A DNA stretch of 46,665 nucleotides from the NCBI GenBank assembly GCA_023356605.1, contig JAKQYE010000014.1, positions 1-46,665 on the forward strand, given 5' to 3'. Under the pieces are notes generated by a model that saw only the letters and a program-made list of their open reading frames with translations, was not told the DNA's origin and searched no databases. The DNA is from Trichodesmium sp. MAG_R02. GTDB lineage: Bacteria > Cyanobacteriota > Cyanobacteriia > Cyanobacteriales > Microcoleaceae. This document shows positions 10,776-21,239 of the stretch, in pieces; position 1 is the first letter of the stretch; the number at the start of each line of letters is the position of its first letter. Position numbers and translations under genes: made by a program.

Positions 10776-11186
10776 TTAAGAGTTTGCTCGAGCATAATCA
10801 TCTTGAAAACGAACAATGTCATCTTCTCCAAGATACTCTCCACTCTGTACCTCAATTAATACTAGAGGAATAAATCCTGGATTTTCTAAGCGATGGGAGG
10901 TACACTGAGGCACATAGGTCGATTGATTGTTTTGCAGAATTTCTTCTTTGTCACCACAAGTAACCTTAGCAGTCCCTGAAACTACAACCCAATGTTCACT
11001 ACGATGATAGTGTACTTGTAAGCTAAGTCGATGTCCAGGTTTGACTTCTATACGCTTTATTTTGTATCCAGGTGCCTCCTCTAAAACTGTGAATGATCCC
11101 CAAGGACGTTGTGTAGTATTAAATCTTCCTAACTCAGAAGTTATAGATAATTTGGTAGTTTGAGACACTACCTTAGATTCTACCAT
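10776..11186 (-). CDS. Cupin-domain mannose-6-phosphate isomerase type II C-terminal-like protein
   Basis: This 136-residue protein matches the C-terminal cupin of bifunctional ManC/AlgA enzymes: RPWGSFTVLEE, IKRIEVKPGHRLSLQ, VHYHRSEHWVVVSGTAKV, TYVPQCTSHRLENPG and LIEVQSGEYLGEDDIVRF. Likely metal ligands are H59, H61 and H65, with a further histidine in CTSHRLEN. The nucleotidyltransferase half of ManC is absent, so it is a stand-alone isomerase-type cupin, as often seen in cyanobacteria. Interconversion of mannose-6-phosphate and fructose-6-phosphate is the family activity; it is not proven here. It is upstream of, and probably in one operon with, the Fe-S carrier gene. Confidence 0.85.
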   Translation of the reverse strand: MVESKVVSQTTKLSITSELGRFNTTQRPWGSFTVLEEAPGYKIKRIEVKPGHRLSLQVHYHRSEHWVVVSGTAKVTCGDKEEILQNNQSTYVPQCTSHRLENPGFIPLVLIEVQSGEYLGEDDIVRFQDDYARANS

Positions 11187-11298
11187 TTTTTGACTCTCCC
11201 CAAAAGAAAATAAAAATGTTAAATTGGTCTGCTTAACTCATAGATTATTAACTATTTAGTATCAATGTAAGTAAGCTCCCAAAAAATCACATACTGAT

Positions 11299-11436
11299 AT
11301 AGCGATCCTACCCGTGTTTGTGGCAAAAATCCTATTGCTTTTTAGGGAACAAGGAAAAGGAAACAGAGAATAGGTAAGAGTTTTAAAAGTTTTATTTACT
11401 TTTTGATTTTTCCCAACCTATGCGCGGACTGCTATA
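11299..11436. repeat. Miniature element, TATAGC family (MITE-3)
   Basis: It begins TATAGCGATCCTA and ends GCGGACTGCTATA. The core GAATAGGTAAGAGTTTTAAAA and TACTTTTTGATTTTTC is shared with copies at 31361-31510, 34516-34652 and 34736-34873. The end sequences match the IS630 remnant at 19937-20400. Confidence 0.75.
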
Positions 11437-11589
11437 GATAGTTATAGATGAGATATTTAGGATTTTTGAATTAAATTTGGTAGTTTATTAATAATAGCAA
11501 AGCTACCTTTACTACTATCATCCTTTATTAAAGCTTTTTCTGTATTTGTATCAAATCTTTATATAGTTAGTCAATATCTTTATATATTT

Positions 11590-11880
11590 ACTAACTATTT
11601 ACTAACTTGCTAGAAAAATCTATTTAAGTTTTATTAGGCTTGAACCTTAAAATCATCTCTACCAACTTTCCATTAAAGACAGAGTCAGCGGCTACTTTTA
11701 TTAAATAGATTTACGCAAAGCCCTCAAAATAGATTTACAGTAAATCTACTAGCTGTATGGATGTAATAATCCATCTTGTTGTTGCCCTGTTGCGTTCAAG
11801 TTTCATATGTAGATTTATAAAGATTTGACCATATCTGTCGATATTTTTTTCTACTTAATTAAACTTGTCTTGATACCTAA
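11590..11880. repeat. Dispersed repeat, copy 2 (partner at 2035-2335)
   Basis: Carries the same ordered motifs as copy 1, diverged and with small gaps: AGGCTTGAACCT, CTCTACCAACTTTCCAT, GGCTACTTTTATTAAAT, ATTTACGC, TTTCATATGTAGATTTA and CTTGATACC. The remaining bases up to about 12240 hold no supported gene. Confidence 0.55.
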
Positions 11881-12239
11881 AGACAACAGGATATTTTTTC
11901 AAATTACAGCCATTGCTAAATAACTAATTTGGTAATGGGATAAGCCTGCTTTTATATACTCATTATCGAATTATACCAAATTTCCTTTAATAATAGATAA
12001 GACTTGCCTCGCTTCCTAGATCATACCCTATCTGTAGAGGCTCAATGCATATATCATATATGGCGTTTAGTGTGTAATTCCTGATACAAATTTTCACAAA
12101 ATTCAAAACCTTTGTCTGATCAGGATAATGATGTATAAGTTGTAAAGAGTAAAACTCATGTCGTGCAGGAATCTCACCTCCTAAGTATGTAACTATCAGG
12201 GTAGGGGTAAGTGTTGTATTTAGGTAACAGTATAAAGTC

Positions 12240-12500
12240 TAAAATACAAACTTGACATCCTCCCGACGTTGCTATTACAAAACAGGGCGGAATTCCGGCT
12301 TCATCGCTGTTAAGGGCTTTTTGCTTCATAGCACTAGCACCGGCACATGGGAGATTTACTCTCTTCAGGTATAAAGACGGCGACCCAGACTGACACTGTC
12401 TGCTCGGCATTCAAAATGTTTAAAATGCGCGTTTATGTCCCTGTCATAGTGACTAGTGCATTCAGGGCAGTCCCATTCTCTAATATTTTAGAGGTAATTT
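12240..12500 (-). pseudogene. tnpB C-terminal fragment (IS200/IS605 or IS607 type)
   Basis: The minus strand reads DCPECTSHYDRDINA, which is the second half of the TnpB zinc ribbon followed by the RuvC-III motif (usually CPxCGxxHDRDxNA). A frame-broken tail follows, ending in GGGAGGATGTCAAG at 12240-12253, like the other right ends in this region. The upstream catalytic domain is missing. Its tail differs from that of the 9.2, 10.1 and 13.6-kb remnants, so it comes from a different tnpB lineage. Confidence 0.7.
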
Positions 12501-12973
12501 CTCCACTACATATATCCGTTCACCAAGTGCTGGCATTACTTGCTCTAAGCAATATCTCTAAGCAATATGATGAGTGCTAACAAATGTTTAACAGTTCCCT
12601 GTAGAAAGTTGACTACTCAGAGAAAATGTCTCAATATCTAGTTTTGAATCTATTAAAACTCTTTTACTGATTATGTCCTCTTAGTTGTTGGCTGTTAAAG
12701 AACCTATTGATTGCTTGACCAAGCTGGCAATGAACTATCAGGAATTAGGCCACAAGCTTAGTAAGCGGGCAAGCACTTCTAACTACTCCACAGCACTACA
12801 TTCTAGCATAATTAGTAGCTTGGGATCGCAAACTATCAACTATCTTGATTTTTTAATCTTTATTCTTTTGGACTCATGCTGAAAAAGTACCCTATTTCTG
12901 GGGTTTCACAAACGTATCAATAATAGGTACTGTTTTTAGAAGCAAGAATGATTATTTGAATATCTAAATTATT
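12501..12973. other. Gene-free spacer
   Basis: The 65-codon frame at 12685-12882 has no family features. ACAAATGTTTAACA (about 12579) and the stretch after it resemble 40383-40445, and AACTACTxCxxxxCACT-like text near 12780 resembles 40650-40690. This suggests another diverged dispersed repeat. Confidence 0.4.
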
Positions 12974-13063
12974 CAGGACTTACGTATTGCTTCTATATGT
13001 GGTGTATTTTTGATAATTATTTCCAATCTTTACACTACAATTAGTGTCTTTGCGTAAGTCCTG
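12974..13063. repeat. CAGGACTTAC-family miniature element (MITE-1, type B), 90 bp
   Basis: Ends CAGGACTTACG and CGTAAGTCCTG are inverted repeats. It is flanked by a perfect 5-bp target duplication, TTATT, at 12969-12973 and 13064-13068. The interior (TATTGCTTCTATATGTGGTG ... CACTACAATTAGTGTCTTTG) matches 40458-40548. Confidence 0.85.
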
Positions 13064-13489
13064 TTATTGTCAAAAATTCTTGGGAAACTGATGAAAAATA
13101 CTCCAAAATACTCTATAATATCGATGCAATTACTTTAGTTAGAACTGATCGGATTAAAAATACTATTAATATATACAGAGAAAATGTAACTGCCTTTGAG
13201 GTGATGTATTCATACGCACATCTCAATTGGAAGAGCCTCTATCTAGGGTGTATTTATGAGGCCATGGTAATTAGATAACAGACTTTTAATCTAGTAATGA
13301 TGCTCTAGAATAAATTTCTATAGTTGAGCATAAAGTATAGTCCAATGCCTGAATGCTTCCCCAAGTGTAGCCACTCTTACATGGTCGAAACGGATTGGTA
13401 AAACGAAACCAGAGCATTATTGTCACGGCCAGTTTACAACCGATAATCTGGAGCAGAGTAAGCCTTTATGGATGAAGCTTGAAGTAGTT

Positions 13490-13762
13490 CTCCTCTAGCT
13501 ATTGTTGTGGATTTAAAGGTGAAAAAATTAGATTGATCAATTCGTGAGTGGGAATGTCGTACATTGTGGGGCTAAACATGATGGAAACAAAAATGTAGCA
13601 AGAAATATATTAATCGCGGGTGGGCATACCGAAACAAAAAAACGGACAGGTCGGCCAGCATGAGACTACTGCCAAAGTAACAGCAGACTGTGAGATGTCA
13701 ACTTGCCGAGGATCTACGGCTCTTTAAGAAACCCAATGCCTAACAGCCGGGGAAGATGTCAA
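13490..13762 (+). pseudogene. tnpB C-terminal fragment with right end
   Basis: With one or two frameshifts it reads CCGFKGEK, SIREWEC, CGAKHDGNKNVARNILIAGG and TETKKRTGRPA, that is, the TnpB zinc ribbon, the RuvC-III region and the tail. It ends in GGGGAAGATGTCAA at about 13747-13760. The tail matches the fragments at 9.3 and 10.1 kb, and this copy keeps more of the protein. The frame is broken between the cysteine pairs, so it cannot make a working nuclease. The stretch 13064-13489 has no supported gene. Confidence 0.75.
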
Positions 13763-14061
13763 TTAGACTCTTAAGGTTTCTACTAAATCAGTTTGAGTAA
13801 ACTAATTAAAAAATCTTTTTAGTGAGGCCAAGAAATAAGTAATGCTTAAGAATTGTAGGATGTTAATTTTTCTGCATTGTTCCCCCTTAGGCCAGGGAAA
13901 ATCCCAAGTTTTAGATGCTAATTTTGTAGTTTTTTGGAATTTTTCTGAAGGTTTAGCACTATCTTAACTGATGTATGATCCTGATTCTATATTTATTCAC
14001 CCAGTACTAATTAATGATGAATGATGGTGGATGGGGACATTTCCTATATATTTTGGCTCTT

Positions 14062-14286
14062 AAAGCTGAAAATATGGGACAAACAACAATAACTGTGAGT
14101 CCCAGTGGCACAAGTCAAAATTGCTAAAATCATGGAGCAATAGCCACTAAAGAATTATCAGAGAGAACTCATTTCTGTCCATATTAGGTAATTGTTATGT
14201 TTCGTGATGAAAACGTAGCAAAAAATACAAAACACAGGGCGGTGGGTGACTTGACAGTTTGGCAAGAATTAACTATACTTGTTTAA
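14062..14286 (+). pseudogene. tnpB C-terminal fragment (classic zinc-ribbon type)
   Basis: One frame, interrupted by two stops, reads MGQTTITVSPSGTSQNC, then a stop, then NHGAIATKELSERTHFCPY, then a stop, then VMFRDENVAKNTKHRAVGDLTV. The order (VSPSGTSQxC, KxLSxRTHxCP, RDENxAKNxKHRAVG) is the TnpB C-terminus with its zinc ribbon. The second cysteine of the first pair has become histidine (NHGA for NCGA), and the RuvC-III aspartate is still visible in RDEN. It is dead by two nonsense codons. Confidence 0.8.
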
Positions 14287-14883
14287 ACTTACACATACAT
14301 GGGGATATTGTAGCAGTATGAGTAATTTAGGAGACTATATGAATAAGTAGCTTAAGCTGAATAGGGATTTTGTTGCCTGGGTCGCAGATAAGTTACAAAC
14401 TGCGGTTAGGGGTATGTGGGCAAAACACCGAAGCTAGTTCCAAAGCTTATGCAATTCTGGCATGGGTAAGTTTGGAAGCGTTCCATAAATGGTAGATAAT
14501 TTTAATACCTTTATAAAATTGGCATCTTGAGTGTTCGTTATATTTTTGGATAAGTAGAATGCTCGCCCCACTTATATTCATCCTTTAATTAAGCAATACC
14601 GTTTGGGGAGGTTTAGTATAACCGTATCCTGTTATTGTATTGAGCTCGTGCCGAAGGCAATAGAGTGACTGGGAAGGGATAAGACTACACTATAATACAA
14701 GGTTAATTGGGGAATATGTAAGATGAGAACTTTTACATTACCTATATTAAGGGAGAGCAAAAAATAAGGTTTCGAGTCTCCCTGCCCTTTTAAGGGGATA
14801 AAAAAATATTCGATTCAGTATTTTATGGCTTAGGCCTGAGCTGGAGGTACTGATAATAAATAACTTAATAACTTATAACTAAA
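14287..14883. other. Spacer upstream of gltB
   Basis: No supported gene. The gltB promoter should lie here. A GGGAGAG...CTCCCTGCCCTTTTAAGGGG stretch at about 14751-14799 can form small hairpins in the leader. I looked for a GTA-N8-TAC NtcA box and did not find a convincing one. Confidence 0.4.
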
Positions 14884-17800
14884 ATGAATCAACCTTACAA
14901 AAATCTAAAAGCAAATAAAGAAACTTATCAAGGCCAAAGGTGGTTGGTAGAAGAACGAGATGCCTGTGGAGTAGGTTTTATTGCTCACCCATCAGGGAAA
15001 AGAAGCCATGAAATTATATCGAAAGCTTTACCGGCTTTAACTTGCTTAGAGCATCGCGGTGGTTGCAGTGCGGACCAAGATTCAGGAGATGGAGCGGGTT
15101 TAATGACTCAAATTCCTTGGGAATTATTGTCTGAAAATTTAGAGCTAAACCCTGATAACTGTGGTGTAGGAATGATATTTTTGCCTCAAACGAAACAGAA
15201 GGCAGCAATAGCACGTCGGAGAATTGAAGAAACAATAACTATGGCAGGTCTGGCTGTAGTTGGTTGGCGAGTTGTACCAGTTGTACCAGAAAAATTAGGA
15301 GTACAAGCTAGAAGAAATCAACCACAGATTGAACAAATTATTGTCAGTTCAGATAAGTTGCAAGGGGATGAGTTGGAGCGATCGCTCTATTTAACCCGTC
15401 GTAACATAGGTCGTGCTTTAGAAGAAGAAGGTTTTAGCTGGGGAATAGATTCCTATATTTGCTCCTTCTCTTGTCGGACTATTGTATATAAAGGTATGGT
15501 GCGCTCTGAAGTTCTCGGAGAGTTTTACACAGACCTGAAAAATCCAGCTTATAAAAGTTCCTTTGCTGTTTACCACCGACGTTTCAGCACTAATACAATG
15601 CCTCGGTGGCCTCTTGCCCAACCCATGCGCTTACTCGGTCATAACGGAGAAATTAACACTCTACTGGGAAATATCAACTGGATGAAAGCACGGGAAGCAA
15701 GTCTGAGTTCCTCCTTATGGCAGTCACGACTAGATGAGTTAACACCTTTTGTTGATAATCAAAATAGTGATTCGGCAAATCTAGACAACGTGATGGAACT
15801 AATGGTACGTTCCGGACGCAGTCCACTAGAAACATTGATGATTATGGTGCCAGAAGCATACAAAAATCAGCCAGACCTGGTAGACTATCCAGAAATTACT
15901 GACTTTTACGAATACTATAGCGGTTTGCAGGAAGCTTGGGATGGGCCGGCACTATTAGCGTTTAGCGATGGTAAACAAGTGGGTGCAGCTCTAGACCGGA
16001 ATGGTTTGCGACCAGCACGTTATTGCATTACTAATAATGACCTGATTGTTGTAGCATCTGAAGCGGGAGTAGTTGAGATCCCGGAAATAGAAATACTTGA
16101 AAAAGGTCGCCTCGGTCCTGGACAAATGATTGCTGTAGATTTGAGAACTAATGAAATTCTCAAAAATTGGGAAATTAAAAAACGCATCAGCGGGCAAAAA
16201 CCCTATAGAGAATGGTTAAAAAACAGAAGGCAGGTAACAAAGCAACCATTTGCAGGTAACAGTAAACTAGAATCAAAAACTCTACTCCAGCTACAAACAG
16301 CATTTGGCTATAGTTTAGAAGACTTGGATCTAATAATTAGTGACATGGCAAATTTGGGGAAAGAACCAACATTTTGTATGGGTGATGATATTCCTCTAGC
16401 AGTGCTTTCGGAGCATCCTCATTTGCTATATGACTATTTTAAACAAAGGTTTGCTCAAGTGACAAATCCTCCTATTGATCCACTGCGGGAAGGAATGGTT
16501 ATGTCACTGAAAATGCTACTGGGTAAACGTGGTAATTTATTAGAGGTTAATGGGGAAAATGCACGGTTATTAAAAGTAGAATCACCTGTATTGAATGAGT
16601 CAGAATTAAAAGAAATTCGGGACTCAGAATTTGCCACGGAAACTCTTTCTACTTTATTTGCTGTGGCTGATGGGCCAGAAGGATTGCAAATAGCAGTTAG
16701 GAATTTATGCCATAGGGCAGTAGCAGCAGTTGAGAATGGAAAGGAAATTATTATTCTATCTGACAAATGTGAGGGGGGAATAAATGCGGAATTTACTTAT
16801 ATTCCACCTCTGTTGGCTGTAGGTGCGGTTCACCATCACTTGATAAAAGAACGCTTAAGAATGAAAGCCTCTTTGGTGGTGGAAACAGGTCAGTGTTGGA
16901 GTACCCATCACTTTGCTTGTTTGATTGGTTATGGAGCTAGTGCGGTTTGTCCTTATTTAGCATTAGAGTCTGTGCGTTCTTGGTGGTATAGTTCCAAGGT
17001 GCAAGGCCAAATGGAACGGGGTAAAATTACGAAAATTACTATTGAAGAAGCTCAGAAACATTATCGCAAAGCGGTGGAAGCAGGATTGTTGAAAATTCTG
17101 TCTAAAATGGGAATTTCTTTGTTGTCTTCTTATCAGGGGGCTCAGATTTTTGAAGCTATTGGTATTGCTGGAGATTTATTAGAGTTAGCTTTCCGGGGAA
17201 CGACCTCTCGCATAGGTGGTTTAACTGTGGCAGAGTTGGCACAAGAGGTTATGTCTTACCACGGTCGGGGGTTCCCAGAACTGAATATTAAAAAGCTGGA
17301 AAATTATGGGTTTGTGCAATATCGCCCTAGTGGGGAATACCACATGAATAGTCCGCAAATGGCTAAGGAGCTTCATAAGGCGGTTAATGTTATTAATGGT
17401 AGTAATGGTAATGGTAATGGTAATGGTAAAAACTCAGAGATAACAGAGTATGACCACTATGAAGTTTACCGGAAATATTTGCAAGGGCGACCAATAACGG
17501 CTTTGCGGGATTTGTTGGATTTTAATAGCTCTTCGCCTTCTGTACCTCTCGAAGAAGTGGAACCGGCAGCAGAAATAATGAAGCGTTTCTGTACTGGTGG
17601 AATGTCTCTGGGAGCTTTGTCGCGGGAGGCACATGAAACTTTGGCGATCGCAATGAACCGGATAGGGGGTAAGTCTAATTCTGGGGAAGGTGGAGAAGAC
17701 GCGGAAAGATTTAAAGTATTAGATGATGTTAATGAGGAAGGTTTGTCTTCTTTGTTTCCCCATCTCAAGGGACTGCGAAATGATGATACTGCTTCTTCTG

Positions 17801-19536
17801 CTATTAAACAGGTAGCCTCGGGTAGGTTTGGTGTGACTCCAGAGTATTTGATGAATGCTAAGCAGATTGAAATTAAAATGGCTCAGGGGGCAAAACCAGG
17901 GGAAGGCGGTCAGTTGCCTGGTAAAAAGGTGAGTGCTTATATTGCTAAACTACGTCGTTCTAAACCTGGAGTTTCCTTGATTTCGCCTCCTCCTCACCAT
18001 GATATTTATTCTATTGAGGATTTGGCACAGTTAATTTTTGACCTCCACCAAATTAATCCTAATGCAGGTGTTTCTGTGAAATTAGTGGCAGAAATTGGTA
18101 TTGGTACTATTGCGGCTGGTGTGGCTAAGGCCAATGCTGATATTATTCAGATATCTGGTCATGATGGGGGTACTGGTGCTTCTCCTCTGAGTTCAATCAA
18201 ACACGCTGGTGGTCCCTGGGAATTAGGTTTGAGCGAGGTGCATCAGGTATTGATGGACAATCAACTGCGCGATCGGGTTCTGCTCCGGGTAGATGGTGGC
18301 CTTAAAACTGGTTGGGATATAGTTATGGCTGCTTTGATGGGTGCTGAAGAGTTTGGTTTTGGTTCTATTGCTATGATTGCTGAAGGCTGTATTATGGCCA
18401 GAATTTGTCATCTCAATACTTGCCCGGTTGGTGTGGCAACTCAGCAGGAGAAGTTGCGTGATAAGTTTAGTGGGGTGCCGGAAAATGTGGTTAATTTCTT
18501 CTGGTTTATTGCTGAGGAAGTCAGAGCTATTTTGGCACGGTTGGGTTATCGCTCCCTTAATGAAATCTTTGGTCGTGCTGATTTGCTGAAAGTACGGGAA
18601 AATGTGGAGTTAACGAAAACAGAAAGTTTGAATTTAGACTGTTTGATCAAGTTGCCAGATACTCGCAATGACCGGGGTTGGTTAAACCATGGGGCAGTTC
18701 ATAACAATGGTCCTGTTTTGGATGATGAGTTATTGGATGATGAAGAAATTCAAGCTGCTATTCGCAACCAGGATACTGTTTCTAAGAAGGGAATAAAGGT
18801 GGTTAATACTGACCGTACTGTGGGAGCCAGGTTGGCGGGAGCGATCGCTTCTCGTTATGGGAATGCTGGTTTTGAGGGGTTGATTAATCTCACATTTAAT
18901 GGTAGTGTCGGTCAGAGTTTTGGTGCCTTTAATTTGCAGGGAATGACGTTAATATTGGAAGGTGAGGCTAATGATTATGTTGGTAAGGGAATGCACGGTG
19001 GGGAGATTATTATTAAACCACCTGTAGAGGCAGGTTATGACCCTGGGGAAAATGTGATTGTTGGCAATACCTGTTTATACGGTGCGACTGGTGGTGTTCT
19101 CTTTGCTAATGGTCAAGCAGGGGAGCGTTTTGCTGTTCGGAATTCTATGGGTAAGGCAGTTATTGAAGGTGCTGGGGACCATGCTTGTGAGTACATGACT
19201 GGTGGCGTTATTGTTTGCTTGGGTAAAGCGGGTCGTAATGTTGGTGCTGGTATGACTGGGGGAATTGCTTATTTCTTGGATGAGGATGGTGATTTTCCGG
19301 CGAGGGTGAATAATGAAATTGTTTCTATTCAGCGGGTGTCTACATCAGCAGGTGAAGCCCAGTTGAAGGAGTTGATTTCATCACATTGGGAAAAGACTGA
19401 TAGTGCAAAGGCGAGGGCTATTTTGGCTAATTGGTCTGAATATTTGCCAAGGTTTTATCAAGTTGTGCCTCCTTCTGAAGCTGATACGGCTGTTGCAAAA
19501 GTTGATGCTGAAAATCAGGTTTTTGTTAAGGTCTAG
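14884..19536 (+). CDS. gltB: Ferredoxin-dependent glutamate synthase (Fd-GOGAT large subunit type)
   Basis: At 1550 residues it is full length. It converts 2-oxoglutarate and glutamine into two glutamates and so completes ammonium assimilation with glutamine synthetase. After a 27-residue propeptide comes the nucleophile C28 ([10 protein letters not shown]) of the class II glutaminase domain (about 28-430), with [16 protein letters not shown] and HNGEINTL. A central domain follows. The FMN synthase domain (about 860-1240) contains [21 protein letters not shown] and [14 protein letters not shown], and the [3Fe-4S] ligands C1169, C1175 and C1180 ([15 protein letters not shown]). The C-terminal GXGXG beta-helix has GMTGG repeats. 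A low-complexity NGNGNGNG insert, coded by AATGGT repeats at 17394-17430, sits between the central and synthase domains. It stands alone with its own terminator. Also called glsF or gltS in cyanobacteria; the ferredoxin type is inferred from length and context. Confidence 0.95.
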   Translation: MNQPYKNLKANKETYQGQRWLVEERDACGVGFIAHPSGKRSHEIISKALPALTCLEHRGGCSADQDSGDGAGLMTQIPWELLSENLELNPDNCGVGMIFLPQTKQKAAIARRRIEETITMAGLAVVGWRVVPVVPEKLGVQARRNQPQIEQIIVSSDKLQGDELERSLYLTRRNIGRALEEEGFSWGIDSYICSFSCRTIVYKGMVRSEVLGEFYTDLKNPAYKSSFAVYHRRFSTNTMPRWPLAQPMRLLGHNGEINTLLGNINWMKAREASLSSSLWQSRLDELTPFVDNQNSDSANLDNVMELMVRSGRSPLETLMIMVPEAYKNQPDLVDYPEITDFYEYYSGLQEAWDGPALLAFSDGKQVGAALDRNGLRPARYCITNNDLIVVASEAGVVEIPEIEILEKGRLGPGQMIAVDLRTNEILKNWEIKKRISGQKPYREWLKNRRQVTKQPFAGNSKLESKTLLQLQTAFGYSLEDLDLIISDMANLGKEPTFCMGDDIPLAVLSEHPHLLYDYFKQRFAQVTNPPIDPLREGMVMSLKMLLGKRGNLLEVNGENARLLKVESPVLNESELKEIRDSEFATETLSTLFAVADGPEGLQIAVRNLCHRAVAAVENGKEIIILSDKCEGGINAEFTYIPPLLAVGAVHHHLIKERLRMKASLVVETGQCWSTHHFACLIGYGASAVCPYLALESVRSWWYSSKVQGQMERGKITKITIEEAQKHYRKAVEAGLLKILSKMGISLLSSYQGAQIFEAIGIAGDLLELAFRGTTSRIGGLTVAELAQEVMSYHGRGFPELNIKKLENYGFVQYRPSGEYHMNSPQMAKELHKAVNVINGSNGNGNGNGKNSEITEYDHYEVYRKYLQGRPITALRDLLDFNSSSPSVPLEEVEPAAEIMKRFCTGGMSLGALSREAHETLAIAMNRIGGKSNSGEGGEDAERFKVLDDVNEEGLSSLFPHLKGLRNDDTASSAIKQVASGRFGVTPEYLMNAKQIEIKMAQGAKPGEGGQLPGKKVSAYIAKLRRSKPGVSLISPPPHHDIYSIEDLAQLIFDLHQINPNAGVSVKLVAEIGIGTIAAGVAKANADIIQISGHDGGTGASPLSSIKHAGGPWELGLSEVHQVLMDNQLRDRVLLRVDGGLKTGWDIVMAALMGAEEFGFGSIAMIAEGCIMARICHLNTCPVGVATQQEKLRDKFSGVPENVVNFFWFIAEEVRAILARLGYRSLNEIFGRADLLKVRENVELTKTESLNLDCLIKLPDTRNDRGWLNHGAVHNNGPVLDDELLDDEEIQAAIRNQDTVSKKGIKVVNTDRTVGARLAGAIASRYGNAGFEGLINLTFNGSVGQSFGAFNLQGMTLILEGEANDYVGKGMHGGEIIIKPPVEAGYDPGENVIVGNTCLYGATGGVLFANGQAGERFAVRNSMGKAVIEGAGDHACEYMTGGVIVCLGKAGRNVGAGMTGGIAYFLDEDGDFPARVNNEIVSIQRVSTSAGEAQLKELISSHWEKTDSAKARAILANWSEYLPRFYQVVPPSEADTAVAKVDAENQVFVKV

Positions 19537-19561
19537 GTTTTGTTGATTATTAAATAGTTTT

Positions 19562-19592
19562 GGGGGCGATGGATAGCGATCGCTCCCTTTTT
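19562..19592 (+). terminator. Intrinsic terminator of gltB
   Basis: GGGGGCGAT pairs with ATCGCTCCC (one G-U pair) across an 8-base loop, followed by TTTTT, 25 bases past the gltB stop. The right arm is built on a HIP1 octamer. Confidence 0.85.
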
Positions 19593-19626
19593 AGTTATTG
19601 CCTATTGGTTGAATATTTTACAATAC

Positions 19627-19732
19627 TACAGCGCTTTTCAAATTGATGAACTACATCGCCATAATCAAAACTTTGTAGAAATGTTGCATAAGGGCGTCCC
19701 TACTGTGGTCTACCGACATGAAAGCTGCTGTA
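19627..19732 (+). repeat. Dispersed element, CTGTAA-ended family (MITE-4)
   Basis: It runs from ACAGCGCTTTTCAAATTG to AAAGCTGCTGTA. An inverted copy lies at 20401-20504 and a further copy at 29337-29442. All copies hold AACTACATCG-like, TTGTAG and CATGAAA/CATAAAA blocks around a GACGTTGCATGCAACGTC-type palindrome, which is decayed in this copy. Confidence 0.75.
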
Positions 19733-19936
19733 ATTCCCAAAAGTCTTGGATTGGACTATAGCTTTGGATCTGTTTTTCGATGCTGGCCTTTTTTCGTTAG
19801 TCTAGTATCAATTGAGCGATCGCATAGTGGATTTTTCTGCTTCATGAAACCTATACAAACCTAGACAGGCTTGCTGTTCAATTCCTGCTTCAACCAAGGG
19901 AGAGGGCTCCTTCTTGTCCACAGGCGTTCTCGGATA

Positions 19937-20400
19937 TATAGCAATTCTCTGGGTGGTTGTGGCAAAATTCCATACTGAAAAAGTTTGGAAAAATCAGATA
20001 TTTAACCATCTGTAAAAAATTTAAATAGCCACTTAACTATTTTAAAATAACTACAAAGATGATAAAGTATAATCACGAATTTTATGGTTTGTAACCAAAT
20101 ATCTTCTACAGTTTTTTTTCTAGGGCATTCGGAGCAAATTTAAGACTATTTATTAACTATTTTTCTTCGGGTTTTTCTTGATTAATTAATATCAAATATT
20201 CTCGAAATTCTTGATAGTTATGATCACTTGCACTGTTCCCAAATATTGCCAATCTTTTTCCCGGTCTTTGCTCTTTTAAATATTTAACAAATTTAATAGT
20301 ATTTTCGGCGCTTACACCATATTTATTTCTTGTTTTTTTGACTGGATATCTTATTATTATTATTATTATATCTGTTGCGACCTATGGGCGGATTGTTATA
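19937..20400 (-). mobile_element. IS630-family element remnant with transposase C-terminal fragment
   Basis: The minus strand from about 20352 to 20002 reads in one frame RYPVKKTRNKYGVSAENT, KFVKYLKEQRPGKRLAIF, NYQEFREYL and INQEKPEEK, then a stop, then LINSLKFAPNALEKKTVEDIWLQ. This matches the C-terminal third of IS630-type DDE transposases, the last acidic residue being in VEDIWLQ. The aspartate block is changed (GNSASDHN where WDGASYHN is expected), and one TAG interrupts the frame. The N-terminal two thirds are gone, replaced by an (ATT)n microsatellite at 20350-20370. The ends, TATAGCAATTCT and GCGGATTGTTATA, match the ends of the MITE-3 copies. Confidence 0.8.
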
Positions 20401-20504
20401 TAGTAGTTTTCATGTCAGTCGACCACAGTAGGGACGTTCCATGCAACGTCCCTACAAGGCTTTGGTTATAGTGATGTAGTTCATCAATTTGAAAAGCGCT
20501 GTAA
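20401..20504 (-). repeat. MITE-4 copy, inverted relative to 19627-19732
   Basis: This is the reverse complement of the copy at 19627 with small differences. It abuts the IS630 remnant directly and ends GAAAAGCGCTGTAA. Confidence 0.75.
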
Positions 20505-20510
20505 TATCAT

Positions 20511-20619
20511 CAGGACTTACCCAAAGAAACCCGGTTAAGACAGTAAATCATTGTTTTTAACACATAAATATCTACGAGAAACCGGGTTTCTCAGTTTGCC
20601 TGTGCCTGCGTAAGTCCTG
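20511..20619 (+). repeat. CAGGACTTAC-family miniature element (MITE-1, type A)
   Basis: Ends are CAGGACTTAC and GTAAGTCCTG. A perfect 5-bp target duplication, ATCAT, lies at 20506-20510 and 20620-20624. The interior AATCATTGTTTTTAACACAT, AAATATCTA and GAGAAACCGGGTTTCT is the commonest form of this family in the window. Confidence 0.85.
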
Positions 20620-20624
20620 ATCAT

Positions 20625-21239
20625 CTGTAAGTTTAGATATTGTAATGTTCTTTACTGGTATTGATGGTAGGATTTCATAAGTTTTTTACTATTCCTATTT
20701 TCAACACTTTAGCAATCATCCCGAGAGGTTTTCCTTGGTTATGTAGCGCCAAAATATCTATGAAAGTAATAAAATACTTACCTAAAGCTGATCATTTTTT
20801 CGGTATCGGAATTTTAATTATTTTTGGAGGCTAGTTCTTCCTTCTTGGCTGATAATAATATCTGATAACTTACAGCCGTATACTTACATTGCCTTGAATA
20901 ATCTTAAGACTTTCTTCTAAATAAAAACTGTCTTTTTTTATTTTTTCTTAAACCCGCGGAAAGCTATATTGAGGAATAATTAAAAAGTTTTTAAACGCTC
21001 TATTTTACATCACGCAATACTTATTTAGGGACACATTTTAATACATCATAATACCAGGATTTTTGACTTTTAATTTCAGTCACTAAACGTTTATAAAAAA
21101 GTAATAGTACTAGGCCCTTTATTCGCTAATTCGTAAGTAAAAATAGAAGTTACTAACTTTGATTTACAAGCTATACATAAAACTCGGAGTATGTTTTGCC
21201 AGTATGTTTTTTTGCTGATTGTTAAATTTTAACTTGGGT
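20625..21239. other. Gene-free region downstream of IS607 tnpA
   Basis: No supported gene. The companion tnpB expected beside IS607 tnpA is absent, and I see no decayed trace of it here. Confidence 0.5.

Noticed and set aside
12685-12882. 65-codon gene
   Set aside because: No ribosome site or family features, and it lies in diverged dispersed repeat text.
13300-13470. Group II intron end
   Set aside because: Some GC-rich text looked intron-like, but no domain V hairpin or maturase text was found.
14600-14883. NtcA box or glutamine riboswitch before gltB
   Set aside because: No GTA-N8-TAC with a spaced -10 box and no recognisable glutamine-RNA core were found by eye.
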